From positions 1,550,001 through 1,614,000 of the forward strand of contig JBCAMK010000007.1 in assembly GCA_038503065.1 (NCBI GenBank): DNA of 64,000 bases. Reading direction: 5' to 3'. Below the pieces are notes generated by a model, which saw only the letters and a program-made list of their open reading frames with translations, did not search any database and was not told where the DNA came from. Position 1 is the first letter of the stretch. Every line of letters begins with the position of its first letter. The stretch is from Paragyromitra xinjiangensis. Its lineage: Eukaryota; Ascomycota; Pezizomycetes; Pezizales; Discinaceae. Both the position numbers and the translations under genes were made by a program. Positions 22,781-34,193 of this stretch are shown piece after piece.

Positions 22781-24284
22781 ATGCCCAATATCCTCAGAAT
22801 GGCAGTCGAGTCGGAAGAGCTTCCGGCTCCGCGGTGGATGGTAAGCAAACTTGAGCCTGGAGCGGGGTATCTTGATACTTCGATACTAATATAAATAGGC
22901 GGTCAATACCTCCCTTAAATCAAATCCAGAACCAGAACCAAGTGCTATTCCAGATCCTACAAAAGATACAGAGAATCCACCGAAAGAACCAAAGCGCAGA
23001 AAGCTTGCTCCCGATTCAACAGCCCCAACTACCGATACCCCCACTCCTGTTTTACCAGAAACCCCTACTCGGAGGCTAGACTTCCATCAAACCTCAGGCA
23101 AGCGTCTTTTTCTCTCCCACGTGCTTATACCTCCGAGGGATACCCAGGCTCCTACTCCAACTACCGATATGGCGGCTCCTGATAAGGGTAAAGGTCCAGA
23201 AACTCCGAAGAAGAAACTTTATCTAAACGCGGCGCAATATAAGCAATTGCTTGGCTTTGGAGACGATAACCCACATCATTACACCGTTTTTAGGAGTGAT
23301 ATTGTGTCCTATATGAGGATGTATCGTATCCGAGGCACTGCTAATCCTAGCGCTGAAGCATGGGCTCGTTTGGTTAGGTGGGCTAAAAGGCATGATTCCT
23401 TTACCCTATTCCGTGCACTGCACTCGGAGGATGAAGCACAGCTAGAGCGAGCGATTAGCAGTATCCTCAGGGATTGCGTGCATCAAGTGCAGCAAGGCGA
23501 GACCAGGCTCAAAAAGGAGCTTCTAGAAATGGGAATGATCCCAAAGGCAAAAGCATTGACAGCAGCGGCAAAAAGTAAGCTTTGATTCCTGTTTCCTATT
23601 CGTTTGATTGATTGATTGAAGGATGCTTACTATCGTTTACTAGGAGCTGCGGCCACATTTGAGGAGAGAGCAGTTCGAGTGATCATATGTGATCCTGACA
23701 ACTGGCATAGAGACCCCAAGATCGATCCTGCCTATGAATGGGAAGGCAATCTAAGCGTAGTAACCCATTGGGTTGGAGTCATCGGGACTCCTACTTTTGG
23801 CGAGTGCTTGCGACTGATAAGCAAGCGTTTGCCTAAGACCCGCATCCCCCGGAGGATCCTTGGAGCCCTTGAGGATGCCACGGATAAATCTAGTACAGCG
23901 GATCCGGCTAGCGTTATTTTGGCTGATGATGAGGATGTTGCTGGCTGGCTGGGTCAAACACGGAGCCTAGCTGCCTTGAGGATGCTAGTCATCCTTCGTC
24001 GGCCGCCTGGCGAGGACACGGACACGCCACCAAATGAAATGGAGGGTCCGTATCTTACCGCGGAATTGCTACTCAAAGTTCTGACTCGTCTAGTTGCCGA
24101 GCAAGGGATTCAGCAGGGCTTGGGCTTGGTGGAGGGAGAGGATGCGGAGGATGCGGGTGCGGATGCCGATGCCGACGCCGACGCTAGGGATTTGATGGAT
24201 GAGGATGAGGATGAGGATGCGGAAGCTAGGGCTAGGGAATTGATGCGGCAGGAAGATAATGCTGGTGGCTCCTCGAGCAAATAA
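22781..24284 (+). CDS. P1 accessory gene 1, unknown protein (3 exons, 458 residues)
   Basis: Exons 22781-22840, 22899-23574 and 23644-24284. Introns 22841-22898 (GTAAGC, branch ACTAAT, TAG) and 23575-23643 (GTAAGC, TAG) keep one frame to the TAA at 24282-24284. The N-terminus is Pro/Glu/Thr-rich and probably disordered. A globular part follows, starting LNAAQYKQLLGFGDDNPHHY, which resembles the N-terminal domain of two P2 genes (pattern LGF..P.(Y/W)..F). A second conserved-looking part has ICDPDNWHRDP and VTHWVGVIGTPTF. The end is a low-complexity Asp/Glu/Ala run. I do not recognise the family. Its place, divergent from the transposase, equals that of the SNF2 gene in P2. Confidence 0.7.
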
Positions 24285-24745
24285 GGATTGGTATAATCCC
24301 ATCTAGACACCACAATTCAGTTAACATTTACTAATATTTGGCAGGATTTTACTTTGGTAAGGGAATTGGCGTTTGGGGGCTTATGGAGGATACCGTCAGG
24401 ATGCTCGGCATCCTGGAGATTTGCTATCCGTGTACTATTCGTTTATTTTTGGCGCATATGGAGGATATTGGGCTTCCTTTGAGACTTGTTGTCTGTGTAT
24501 TATTTATTTATTTTTTTAGAGGTCGAAGCGTTGTGTCAGTCAAATTATGGCAGGGTTAGGGTTAATTCAATCGTATGTCTTAGTTCAGACCTCTCTTCTT
24601 ATAATCGCCCCCTTCAGCCAGTCCTCTAGAGGGTCTCGCTTCTCCATAGCACTCCCCTTCTCCACAGCACCCTCCTACTCCGCAGCACCCTCCTACTCCA
24701 AACGATTCCGTGACTCCTACTTCGTTCTAATTTCCAAATATCAGT
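24285..24745. other. Intergenic stretch between P1 accessory genes
   Basis: Holds a possible 3'UTR intron end (TTTACTAATATTTGGCAG near 24325-24343) and otherwise no coding sequence or repeat that I can support. It presumably carries the terminator of gene 1 and the promoter of gene 2. Confidence 0.4.
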
Positions 24746-26731
24746 ATGACGACCAAAAGAAGCGTCGAAGCAGGCAAACGGATGCCACCACCCCCTCGCC
24801 CCCCTCCTGGTCCCAATGCTGGAAGAAGGAAGCGTGCTGCTGCGAGTCAGGATGTTGAGCTTCCCAATTTAAGTGCAAGGCGTAGTAGAGAAAGGGGGGT
24901 AGGGGGACGAGAGGAAGAGGAATTGGGCGGGGAAATGGCAGAGGAAGAGGAGGAGGAGGAGGAGGATGAGGAGGAGCAAGAGGAGCAACGAGATGAAGAA
25001 GATTCAGCGGATGAGGACTTTTATGAGGATGAGCTGCCTCCCCCTCCGAGCCAGAACCCAGCTAGGAGGTCCCAGTCCCAGACTAAGATACAGGCTACTG
25101 CGACTCAAATGGCTCGTAATGCAGTCTATCGAGGGCAAGCCCGTTTAGTAAGTGCCCCCTACGGTATCGTGAATCCTTGGATATTGAGGATCGCCTCTAA
25201 TGATGTGAGGCAGCGTGTCCCCGAACCTCTAGAGCGGACGCCAGCTCGGCGAAAAAAGGCAGGACGCCCTCCAGTAGCAGCAACACCTGCCAACTCTCCA
25301 AACAATACATCAGACGAAGGGTCAGATCCCCCAACAGAGGATAGCGAGCATCTCCCTGGAGATAACCTCAATAGAAGACGTGGTAGGAGCATCTATGCGC
25401 TGGAGAGCCCAATTCGGGTACTGGTCCACGCATCCCAAGAATACATCTTCTATAAGACCTTATTTTGCGAGCCTTTGCCCGCTCCTAAGACCTTGCTCTC
25501 ATGGATACGTGCTGCCTGGGCCAAAGCTTCGCAGGATATAGAGCAACAGGCTCCTCTAGAGGTTTCCTGTACCCGTCAGGTAATCATTTCCCACCCAGAG
25601 AAGTCTATCCATCATTTTGCAACACTAGTTGCCCTAGAGAGCTTAGAGCTGACAGGTGAAAATCAAACTCAGGTAATTATCCCTTTCCCCTGAAGGATAT
25701 TGTATATCCTCCTGATGCTGTATATCCTTACACGAGCTATAGATCAGCCAACATCACTCCCGGGTGCGCTCTCATGTTGTCTGTGCGGCGAAGGCAAATA
25801 TCGTCCGGCTGTATGAGCTGGATGACCAGAATCCTCAGAACGTGAGGAATAAAGTTGACTATCTATTAGCTAAGGATAGATTTATGTGCATGGAAGCTAG
25901 CATGGAGGTACGTCACATCAAGTGGTAATACTGCGGGAGGCTAATCATCGTGATAGGATTGTGGCAATCGCTTCTTGAATGATGCCATTGCGGAGCTGAT
26001 ATTCCTCAAGTACTATAAGGGGAGGAGGATGAGGGGACGCGTTGATTCGTCCTTTATATCCTCCATCAATAAGGAGTTTGTATGCCTTATCACGGCAGCA
26101 CTCTATTACTCGTTGAAGGCTTGGACGACTGGTATATATGAGGATCCTGTTGACTTCACACGCGAGACTTGCTTTGGTATTCCCCTAGCGCTCCTTGCCT
26201 CCTTTAGCAGGAAGACTGACATCCTTAATAGCGATTTGGCTCAGGCACTGCAACACGTGGGAGAGCATAGCAATGAGAGCTCCAGGCTGGGAGGTGGAGA
26301 TTTTAAAGGCGATTCGCCGCGAGGTGGAGCTGAAGGTCTTCAGAGCGACTAAGAAGCCTGTGGACGAGCCCACAACTCCTTGGAGTGATAACGAGGAGGA
26401 GGATCCTATGAAGGAGTTGCGGTCTCGCAAGCGCGTGCGAGAGCTCGAAAGGGGAGGCTACCAGCATCCCCGAAGCAAGAGCAGACGAACGGGTTCAGAT
26501 TCTCCTCATCCTGAGGATCTGGAGCAGCAGAAGGCACCTGTCAACATCCCGACCCTTTTCTTAGAGGTAGAAAGTGGGAGCGAGACTGAGGTTGATACCC
26601 CTCCTGCTTCCGCAGATGATGCCCACGCTCCGACTACTGCATTCAACGCCCCTCCGACCACTGATGACATGCAGGTAGACCTCGCCGGCGCTGTCGAAAG
26701 CTTTGAGCAGGAAAGAGAGGCACGGGAATAA
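24746..26731 (+). CDS. P1 accessory gene 2, DUF6532-like protein (4 exons, 603 residues)
   Basis: Exons 24746-25672, 25743-25907, 25957-26176 and 26232-26731; introns are 70, 49 and 55 bp, with CTAAT in the second and CTGAC in the third, and the joined frame is exactly open. The N-terminal 150 residues are basic then very acidic (Glu/Asp runs), a pattern of nuclear proteins. The folded part includes VRSHVVCAAKANIVRLYELD, VDYLLAKDRFMCMEA, ELIFLKYYKGRR and FVCLITAALYYSLKAWTTG, which I associate, from memory, with the fungal family DUF6532 of unknown function. The C-terminus is disordered. A homologous C-terminus lies beside the P2 end (1499-1901), so the gene appears to be a regular part of these transposons. 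Confidence 0.7.
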
Positions 26732-26734
26732 GAC

Positions 26735-27035
26735 TTTGAGGATATGGAGCATCTACTCGTTCGTTCGTTTTTGGTCTGTTTTAATTGGATATGGGAGCCG
26801 TGGAGGATATACCGCATCTTTAATTTCGTTTGTTTTGGTCTCTTTGTTGGTCTGATTTGGGAGCCGTGGAGGATATGCAGCATCTTTGCTTTCGTTTGTT
26901 TTGAGTCTGTTTATTGGTAGGATATGGGGCCCGTGGAGGATATACTGCATCTTTGCTCTCATTTGTTTTGGTCTCTTAGTTGGTTCGATATGGGAGTCGT
27001 GGAGGATATACAACATCTTTCCTTTTGTTAGTGTG
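26735..27035. repeat. Four to five tandem repeats of about 70 bp downstream of P1 gene 2
   Basis: The unit contains GATATGGGAGCCGTGGAGGATA followed by CAGCATCTTT, TTCGTTTGTTTTGGTCT and TTGGT. Copies begin near 26743, 26788, 26865, 26930 and 26998 with substitutions and small length differences. They follow the stop codon immediately, so they probably form the 3'UTR or the inner part of the subterminal region. Confidence 0.75.
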
Positions 27036-27119
27036 CGTTATAGTCATAATAGTAATTTTGGTTCAATTGTACCCTATTCCGTCGGTCCGAGTGATATCAT
27101 GTGAATGGCTTTAAGCCCC

Positions 27120-27630
27120 GAAGCGTAGAGCTCCTGGGGGATTTTGTGCATCGCCTAAGGGATTATGGAGAAGAGGGGTAAGAGGTGTTGTCTCCCTGGG
27201 AGGAAGCTACATATCCCGTACGCCACAGGAGAATAAGTCATGCATCTATCCGCCCCGGGAGGAAGCTTAATATCACGTACGCCATGGAGGAAGAAGTCGT
27301 GCTTCTATTCTCCCCAGGAGGAAGCTCGATATCGGGTACTCCACAGAGGAAGAAGTGATATTTCCTACCTCCCTGGGAGGAAGCGTGATATCACAGACTC
27401 CATGGAGGAAAAGGCTATTCGTCGGCTCTCCCCCAGGAGTATGACTAAATACAAGCCGATTATGGAGGCACCTGGAGGAGCTGTAGTATCTCCATGGAGA
27501 CCCAGGGAGCAGGCGCGTACTCCTCCAGGAGACTCCTGGAGGAGGTGGCTCACAACCAGCACATCCCTGAAGGCACAACATTTCCCTGGGTCTCCCGAGG
27601 CTCCCGGAGCTCTGGGAGGAGATAATTGTT
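27120..27630. repeat. P1 right subterminal CCAGGAGG motif cluster
   Basis: CCCTGGGAGGAAGC, CCCCAGGAGGAAGC and related words recur about every 60 bp from 27190 to 27400 as tandem units that also contain GATATC and TACGCCA. Denser CTCCAGGAGACTCCTGGAGG motifs follow up to the terminus. It mirrors the left end and supports 18352-27640 as one element. Confidence 0.7.
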
Positions 27631-28872
27631 TTTGCTGATGCAATCACCTCACCTGACAAATGATGTCTACATCTACTGTGACAACCAAGCAGCAGTACAA
27701 CGAATGACAACACCCCTCCCTATGCCAGGCCAACACCTGGTCATTGAAGCCCGCAACAACTTGCTTCAACTCGAAGACAGTGTCATCAAAACCCATGTCT
27801 ATTGGGTACCAGGACATGTCAACGTTGCCGGCAACGAGCTAGATGATAAGCTCGCCAAGATAGGAGCCCAAGGAACCAGGATAGAATCAGATGTCCTCAC
27901 CTCCATCACATACCTCAAGAGAAACATCAAGGAACACTCCCTGACAACATGGAAAGCCAAATGGAAGCAGGCAAAGAAAGGCCGCAGCTACTACGGACAA
28001 CCAGCACTGAAACCAAGTGCCCCACTGAGGGGAAACATCCCCAGAAGAACAGCCTCCACCATCACTCAAATGAGAACCGGACATGGATACACCAAATCCT
28101 ACCTCGCCAGAATCCCTACCAACAACATTGAAGACACCAAATGCAAATGTGGCTTCAATAACCAAACACCACAACACCTACTGCTAGAGTGTGGCCAGGA
28201 ACCACTTCCTACCCATCGCAAAGCACTCAAAGCAGCCCTTAAACCAATGCCACTCACATGTAGAACTGCGATGGATACCAATGCTGGCCTGGCTGCCACC
28301 ATTGAAACATTCCTCACACCTACCCAAATCGCTACCAGAAATTGGACCCTGGAACGACAAGAAGACAACAGGTACTCCCACCAAGGAATATACCTCTACA
28401 ACGAAGAAGAGGAAGAGAGCGAAGGAGAAAGAGAGAACGGCTAGTAAAGAACGGGCTATAGGCCCAAAGCATGCGATGGTGAAGGACGATAGAAAACTGA
28501 TGAATACCCTGAAAGTGGGGTGAGATGGAACATGACCGTGTGGAGGATTTCTGATTATAAAAACTGTTTGAGTATTTCCCTATGATTTTACCCTGTCCAT
28601 TGATATTCCGTTCGTTTCTACTGTTCGGCAGAACTTTGAGATAAAAATTGCTATTTCCTCTTTTGTTATTTTCCTTTTGTTATTTTGTTTTGATTTATGT
28701 TTCTTCTGTTTTTCGCAAAGGGATATCTGATGTGGATATCTACTAATTAGTGGGTTCATGTTCGCGGAGGATTTTCCTTTGTTAGTTATTGTGTGGTCAT
28801 GGGGTTTCCTTTCACTGTATGCCATATTCGTTACGGATTTATGCAATATGAGCAATAAATAACATAAATAAA

Positions 28873-29327
28873 TAAATCTCAGCGGCAGCCTTTTCGGCGA
28901 CAATTTTTGCTGCGAGTATTTTGGCAGCCCTTTCTACGGCAGTTTCAGGTGGTTCGGCTGACGCCGAATCCCTTGCAAGGGCTCGAGTCTTTTTAGTCTG
29001 GGCAATGAGGAAAGCGTGACCGTGACCGGCCCGCAAGGTCGCATACTCTGCACGAGCTTCCTGATCGTCGTCGGATCTACTGTCATGTGCTGGCTTCCAA
29101 TTGAGAACGTTCCATTGCGTCGGGTATGTATCATACATCTCCTGAATGCTATCATACCAAATCTTCTGCTTCCCGGCTCTCGTGAGTGTGGTGTAGGCGA
29201 GGCCTGGCCTACTTAGAATGAAATCTTTCTTAAATGAAGAAACCCATTTTTTATATTCAGGATCTTTTTCGTCTTGAAAGCCCATCTTTTTGATATGTTC
29301 AATCGCTGGGAAGGTTTTAGGAGGCAT
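28873..29327 (-). pseudogene. N-terminal part of a P2 gene sharing a domain with the SNF2 protein
   Basis: Starts MPPKTFPAIEHIKKMGF at 29327 and is open for about 150 codons until cut by the LINE-B tail (28877). It resembles the N-terminus of the SNF2 gene: KKMGF..P.Y..W..FKK.F against DMLGF..PEW..F..FKKEF, then YPTQWNVLNW against YPDVWNLNKF, and HAFLIAQTKKTRA against HAFLTAQTKKMRN. An Ala/Glu/Lys-rich helix follows. The function is unknown. In the inferred ancestral order of P2 the DUF6532-like C-terminus (1499-1901) lies downstream, so both may be ends of one gene. Confidence 0.6.
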
Positions 29328-30051
29328 AGGTGTGATGTAGGCGGGTACGGCTGTGGTCTGAGTATGGGTACGACTTGGGTACGGATATGGTGTGTACGGT
29401 CCGGTTTCGAGGAGTGTAATGGGTATGGATATGACTTGTGTACGGATATTGTGGGTACGGTCCGGTTTCGAGGAGTGTAATGGGTATGGATATGGGTGGT
29501 AGGTATGGTAAGGTTTTTGGGGAGTGGATGATTATCAGTAATGATTATGAGTACAGGTAGAGTAATTGATAGTAGTAATGTGCAAGTGCAAAAGTTGTAT
29601 CTGATCTGATTTTGTGATCTAAGAGTGACAAGTGCTTTATATACTACAGCGGGCAAATTCAAGATGACAGCGGAATAGAAGTTTCGTTTCGCAAACAAGT
29701 TGAGATTTTGGGTGGTTTATTTTTAACTTGAGACTGGACTTCTTTGACGTTAGTGGGTTGGGTTGGTGTGTCACGTGATAAAGGAACCCCTGCCAGGGCC
29801 CAAGGCGTGTGCTTGGCCATCTCTAATTCAACGTCTATCTACCAGATCTACCGTTACCAGATTTTACACAAAGAAAAGCTCTGTTAATAAAGACAAACTC
29901 CGAACTCCACGCTTCCCCTAGGATACAATTATATTCATGGTAGCGGTGCAAACAGCCCGCACCGAAATTCCACTAGGTATGTTAGCGCTCCACGATAAAA
30001 CACCGCACCTAATGCCTAAGCAGCCTCACCTGGTTCCCTGACCCCCAAGCT
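29328..30051. other. Spacer upstream of the P2 second gene, with a short tandem repeat
   Basis: Between two minus-strand genes. A unit of about 65 bp containing GTGTACGGATAT, TACGGTCCGGTTTCGAGGAG and TGTAATGGGTATGG is present twice (about 29380-29500) just upstream of the start at 29327. The GGTACGG-type words may be promoter or binding elements. The rest (29520-30051) shows nothing I can assign. Confidence 0.5.
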
Positions 30052-33000
30052 TCAGTCGATAGTAATGGCGTCCGCCTTTCCATCATTCGCTGCAGCATCC
30101 TTCTCATTTACCCCCTTGATTTCCTTGACCCTGGTGGCTCGAGTATCCACCAGCTCCGCGTACGTGTAGTCTGTTCCCATGAGCCCATGCATGATACGCA
30201 CCTCAAACCTCCCACAAATTTCTTGCAGCTCTTGCGCCTGGTCGTCAACCCCATTCGCACAATGCAAGGTCCACGAAGTTGGTTTGCGGGTCTGGCCGAG
30301 GCGATGGATACGCGCTACCGCCTGGCGCTGCTCATTCAGATTCCAGAATTTTTGAATGATTACTACGTGGTTTGCAGCCACAAGGTTCAGTCCGGTCCCG
30401 CCGAGAGCAGGAGTGAGAGGGAGTATGCTCGGGGTCTTTGCAAGGGCGAAGCGTTCTAGCAAATCGGTACGTTCGCCCGACTTGAGCGCTGAGTGGTAGT
30501 GGAAAGGTATCACTCCTGGATGGAAGGTGGCTATCCACCACGTGAGCATGTGAGTTTGCCCAGGTAGTGGGGCAAAAGCGACCGCTTTGTTAGGCTGTCC
30601 ACCTTTCACAGACCTGCGTAATATTGGTAGGAATTCGGACTCCAGCCAACGAAAGACAGGCCCTCCGGTAAACGTCTCTGGGTCCCATTCGGTACGAAAG
30701 ATAGTCGAAGGACCTTCAACCGTGTCGCCAACGGTAACAAGGTCCGCTGATAAACACGCCAAATGCCAATCGTGAACTGTCGCGTGAAACATATCTCGCT
30801 GCTTTTCTTTCGTTAACCGGACCCACTCCTGGAGCCATTTCTTCTCACTCGCTGTGTACTCTAGGCGGACCTCCACGCTTTTGAGTTCGGGGACCCTCAC
30901 GAGATCCGTACCGTCAGCACTTTTTGTTTCTCCCCACCGGCGTATGGTCGAGGGCCAGACACATTTCTTGATAGCTCGGTATGTCTCTTCTTTAGACACA
31001 TTTTTGTGCTTCGCATCATGGACTGCCTCCTCTAACCTAGACGGCCCGTGTATAACAAGACTGTCCGCGTCGCACTGGCAAAACAACCATCAAGTTTGGA
31101 CCACCCAGTCCGCAACAGTATGATGCATCGGCGTCCCCGTCAATTGGGTCCTGTAAGGCGCGTCAAGCTCCATCAGCGAGGCAAACCCCATACTCCTTAC
31201 ATTTTTGACCCAATGTGATTCATCGAAGATAGCAATACCGAATGCAGCACGTTTCAAGTCTGTCTTGTATCTGGACTGGAAGGTGTTATAGGATACCAGG
31301 TATATAATATTCCCGCGGCCCGGATGATCCTCATCCAAGTTGATCTCGGAAGCTTTGGGCTTATAATTCGGGCCGATTTGCTTTAATTCCAGCCCAGTGC
31401 CTGGCAAGACCCGGCTGATTGCTGACTTCCAGGTCTCGATGAGGGATGGCGGCACGACGATTAGCATCGGCCGGCCAATTATATCCGCATTCACTTCCAG
31501 CAGCGGACATTCGGAGTCTAGTTCTTCCAACTTTTTACCTCCATAGAACGGAATTGGTTTTCCATCTTTAGCGTGTTGGAGAAGCCATTTTATGTGAATG
31601 ACCGCACCTAGCGCCGTGTAGGTTTTTCCCAAACCCATGTCGTCGGCAATCAATACTGCGTTAAGGTCAAGGCCGTCTTCCTGCATGAAGCGTTTGAGGA
31701 TAAACCCCACACCCCACACCTGGTGTGGTAGGAACTTGGCGTTAGGGATCCTGAGTATTTCGAGCATAACGTCAACGATATCTTCCGGAGCTGAAGCCAA
31801 TGCACACGCTCCGAGCTGTTTCACTGCTTCATCGAAACACTGGTGCTCAAAATCATTGTTGAGGTGATCTGCGCAAAGGCCTTGGAGGTCCGACATCAGC
31901 TGGTACTTGGTTTTGACGCTATCTTCGGCGATATCCTCGATATCAGCGCCCCCTTGGTTCTCGTGCCGGTAGCGTACGGCAGAGTGGTCCTGCTTGGGTT
32001 TGAGAATCACATTCAGGGCATCATTCAAGGGTTTTCCTTGGTCTGCATTTAGGTGAGCTGCGTCAGAACATTTAATTCCTATTTAACATGGCTAACTGTA
32101 TGAAATAATATCACTAACCGCTTACGCCACCCCGTTTTTCTTGTTCCTCCGCCCCACCATCCCCCGTACCCTCCTTATCCTTACCCTCCATACCCTTATC
32201 CTCCGTACCCTTGCCCTTCGTACCCTCTTTATCCTTACCCTCCATACCCTTATCCTCCGTGCCCTTGCCCTTCGTGCCCTTCGTGCCCTCCGTACCCTTA
32301 CCCTCCGTACCCTTACCCTCCGTACCCTTACCCTTCGTACCCTCACCATCGGTACCTTCATCACTGGTACCTTCATCACCGTTACCCTTCGCACCCCCTC
32401 TATCCTTGCCCTTTTCCACCCTGCTTTCCTGATCGTCGTCGTCGTCGTCGTCGTCGCTGTCGCCGTGCTGGTGGTGGCGGTAGTCCTCGTTGTCATCGTC
32501 ATCGTCATCTTCATCATCCTCCTCGTCCCCGTCATCCATATTGGCCCGACGACTTTCCTTCATTTCCTCCCTAGCGTACTCCAAATCCTCCTTCTCCATG
32601 ACTGTCAGCAGCTCCGTCACCCTGCTAGTAGCTCGTGCCGCCGCCGCTTTCCTGGTCTTTGGATCCAAGACGATCGCCCTCGCTTTTCGGATCTCTTCCA
32701 AATCGATAGCCCTCTTATCAGCACGCTTCTTTTTCTTCGCGGCCTTTGCAGCCTTGGCGGCTTTTTCTGCTTCTTCGCGCCTCTTTGCCGCTTCAACCTC
32801 TGCCAACTTGGTTTCCCTCTTTTCCTTCTCCGCAGCTGCCTTCGCATCTAACTCGGATCATGACTTTGCGGCCTCCTCTTGCTCCCCAACACCTCAGATC
32901 AACCTAGATGCGCAATCTGTGGCCTCTGGAAGTATAATTGCTAGGGCTAGAAACTTGAAGCTGTCCTCACCGGGGCCGAGGTTCATCTGGGCATTGAGTA

Positions 33001-33759
33001 CTGCAGTGTTCCACGCTTCCTGGGAGGAAATGTAGTGAGAGTTGACCAGTGCCGGGATTGCATCCAAATTGACCCCTAACATTTCTGCGAGACTGCGATC
33101 ACGGATCACTACGTTTACTCGCGCCATGATGTCACAATTCAATCCGGTCTCGTAGCGTATCCACGTCACTAGGTCTATGAAGTCGGCAACATCTTGGTAT
33201 GCACGCAGACACTTAAAGCTCTCATACATGAGGACAACAATGAAATGGGGGAACTTAAGCGTAGGGTGTATTTTTCGCATTTTCGGCAAGGGGGCTGCAT
33301 CGTATCCGCCATCGTCGCTGTGAGGGCGTTTGGTGCCAGCACTGGACCTGTTAGCACCGGACCTGTTGCCAGCACCGGACCTGGAACCGGACCCTTTGCC
33401 GGACATAGGCCCAATACTACCGCCAGCACCAGTATCGTCAGCATTAGGCCTGGACCTAGCACCAGATTTAGTCCCGGCACTAGACTTGGGCCGGGAAATT
33501 GACTTAGAGCTAGCACCGGCTGCCTTTTTCGAGTTCCGCATCTTTTTCGTCTGGGCCGTCAAAAACGCATGCGCATACTCGGTCCTGGTTTTTCGGTTCG
33601 GGAATTTGTTAAGGTTCCAGACATCCGGATAGCGCTTGAAAATATCCTTATTACACTGATCCCATTCTGTCTTATCCGGTCCGAAGTGTTGACTACCCTT
33701 CTGGATTTCCTTCCGAGGCCCAAAGGCCTCCAAACCACCGACAACAACAACACCAAAGT

Positions 33760-34165
33760 GACTTTTTGGTCACAACTCCACCAAAACTACTCCGATTAAC
33801 GAGATTCTTGAAGATTCGGAATCAGCTCGCTGCCCCCGTTCGATCCTGCTATTGTACGTCTGGTTTGCACCGGATTTGCAAAAGTTGTTGTCGAATTCGC
33901 TATTTTACCCCTCTTTTCCCCCCCAACAACAAAAACCTCACCAAACTTTGGCAATCTGCATTTTGTCATAACTCCACCAGTTTTCGTCCGATTAGCTCGA
34001 CCCCGGGCTTTTTGGAACCGCCTCAGCGCGCCCGTTCGATCGCCCTCTCGTTCGTTCGGATCCGACCAGAACTGCAGAAGTTCTGCTCGATTTCCCACCC
34101 CCCTCCGCCAGGGACCCCCTCCAGGGCCCAGCACCACCCCCATACACATCCCAACACACCCTACC
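33760..34165 (+). promoter_or_regulatory. LINE-A 5'UTR with two degenerate monomers of about 200 bp
   Basis: Two successive segments (about 33765-33960 and 33966-34160) share AACTCCACCA, TCCGATTA, CCCGTTCGATC and AAGTT(G/C)T..TCGA in the same order. The same double arrangement is visible in copies 2 and 4. Tandem 5'UTR monomers act as promoters in some animal L1 elements; a promoter role here is inferred only. Confidence 0.5.
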
Positions 34166-34193
34166 TCCTCCTGTCGGTTCAGGACCCTTCTCT

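Larger units (their letters stand above)
18352..27640. mobile_element. P1: complete 9.3-kb Plavaka-type DNA transposon with two accessory genes
   Basis: The element begins CATCAGCAAAAA and ends with its reverse complement, and is flanked by CA duplications (18350-18351, 27641-27642) inside LINE-B ORF2, whose frame is restored when it is removed. It encodes a Plavaka-type transposase on the minus strand (19061-22196) and, divergently, two spliced genes on the plus strand (22781-24284, 24746-26731). Both subterminal regions carry clusters of CCTCCAGGAGG-like motifs. All three genes give uninterrupted spliced frames, so this is potentially an autonomous copy. Confidence 0.87.
15146..28444 (+). 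pseudogene. LINE-B ORF2, copy 2, degraded and interrupted by P1
   Basis: Same product as the copy at 53075-57043: APE endonuclease, reverse transcriptase (YIDDVGLL near 17240), RNase H, C-terminal Cys/His knuckle (about 28140-28200). Nonsense codons lie near 15539 (CGA to TGA), 16268 (CGA to TGA), 16691 (TGG to TGA), 16817 (CGA position now TAA), 17549 and 17837 (CGA to TGA). P1 interrupts it between the second and third acidic residues of RNase H; the frame resumes at 27643 and ends at 28444. A C-run near 15910 is one codon longer than in the intact copy. Confidence 0.9.
13961..28877 (+). mobile_element. LINE-B copy 2, 5'-truncated, hosting transposon P1
   Basis: Begins in ORF1 (about the 160th codon of the copy at 45551-47104), runs through ORF1 and ORF2 to 18351, is interrupted by P1 (18352-27640), and continues to the stop at 28444, the 3'UTR and an AATA-type tail ending near 28877. 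The tail abuts the interrupted N-terminal coding region of a P2 gene (28873-29327). No target duplication can be matched to the 5' side, where 12-13 unexplained bases join LINE-A copy 2 at 13960. Confidence 0.87.

Noticed and set aside
26177..26210. Shorter alternative intron in P1 gene 2
   Set aside because: 34 bp is too short for a fungal intron; the 55-bp alternative to 26231 keeps the same frame and contains a CTGAC branch site.
32141..32851. Plus-strand open frame of 236 codons opposite the SNF2 acidic region
   Set aside because: Composition (Leu/Val/Ser runs) is the antisense of the Lys/Glu/Asp-rich SNF2 segment, which continues in frame with the ATPase through a good intron.
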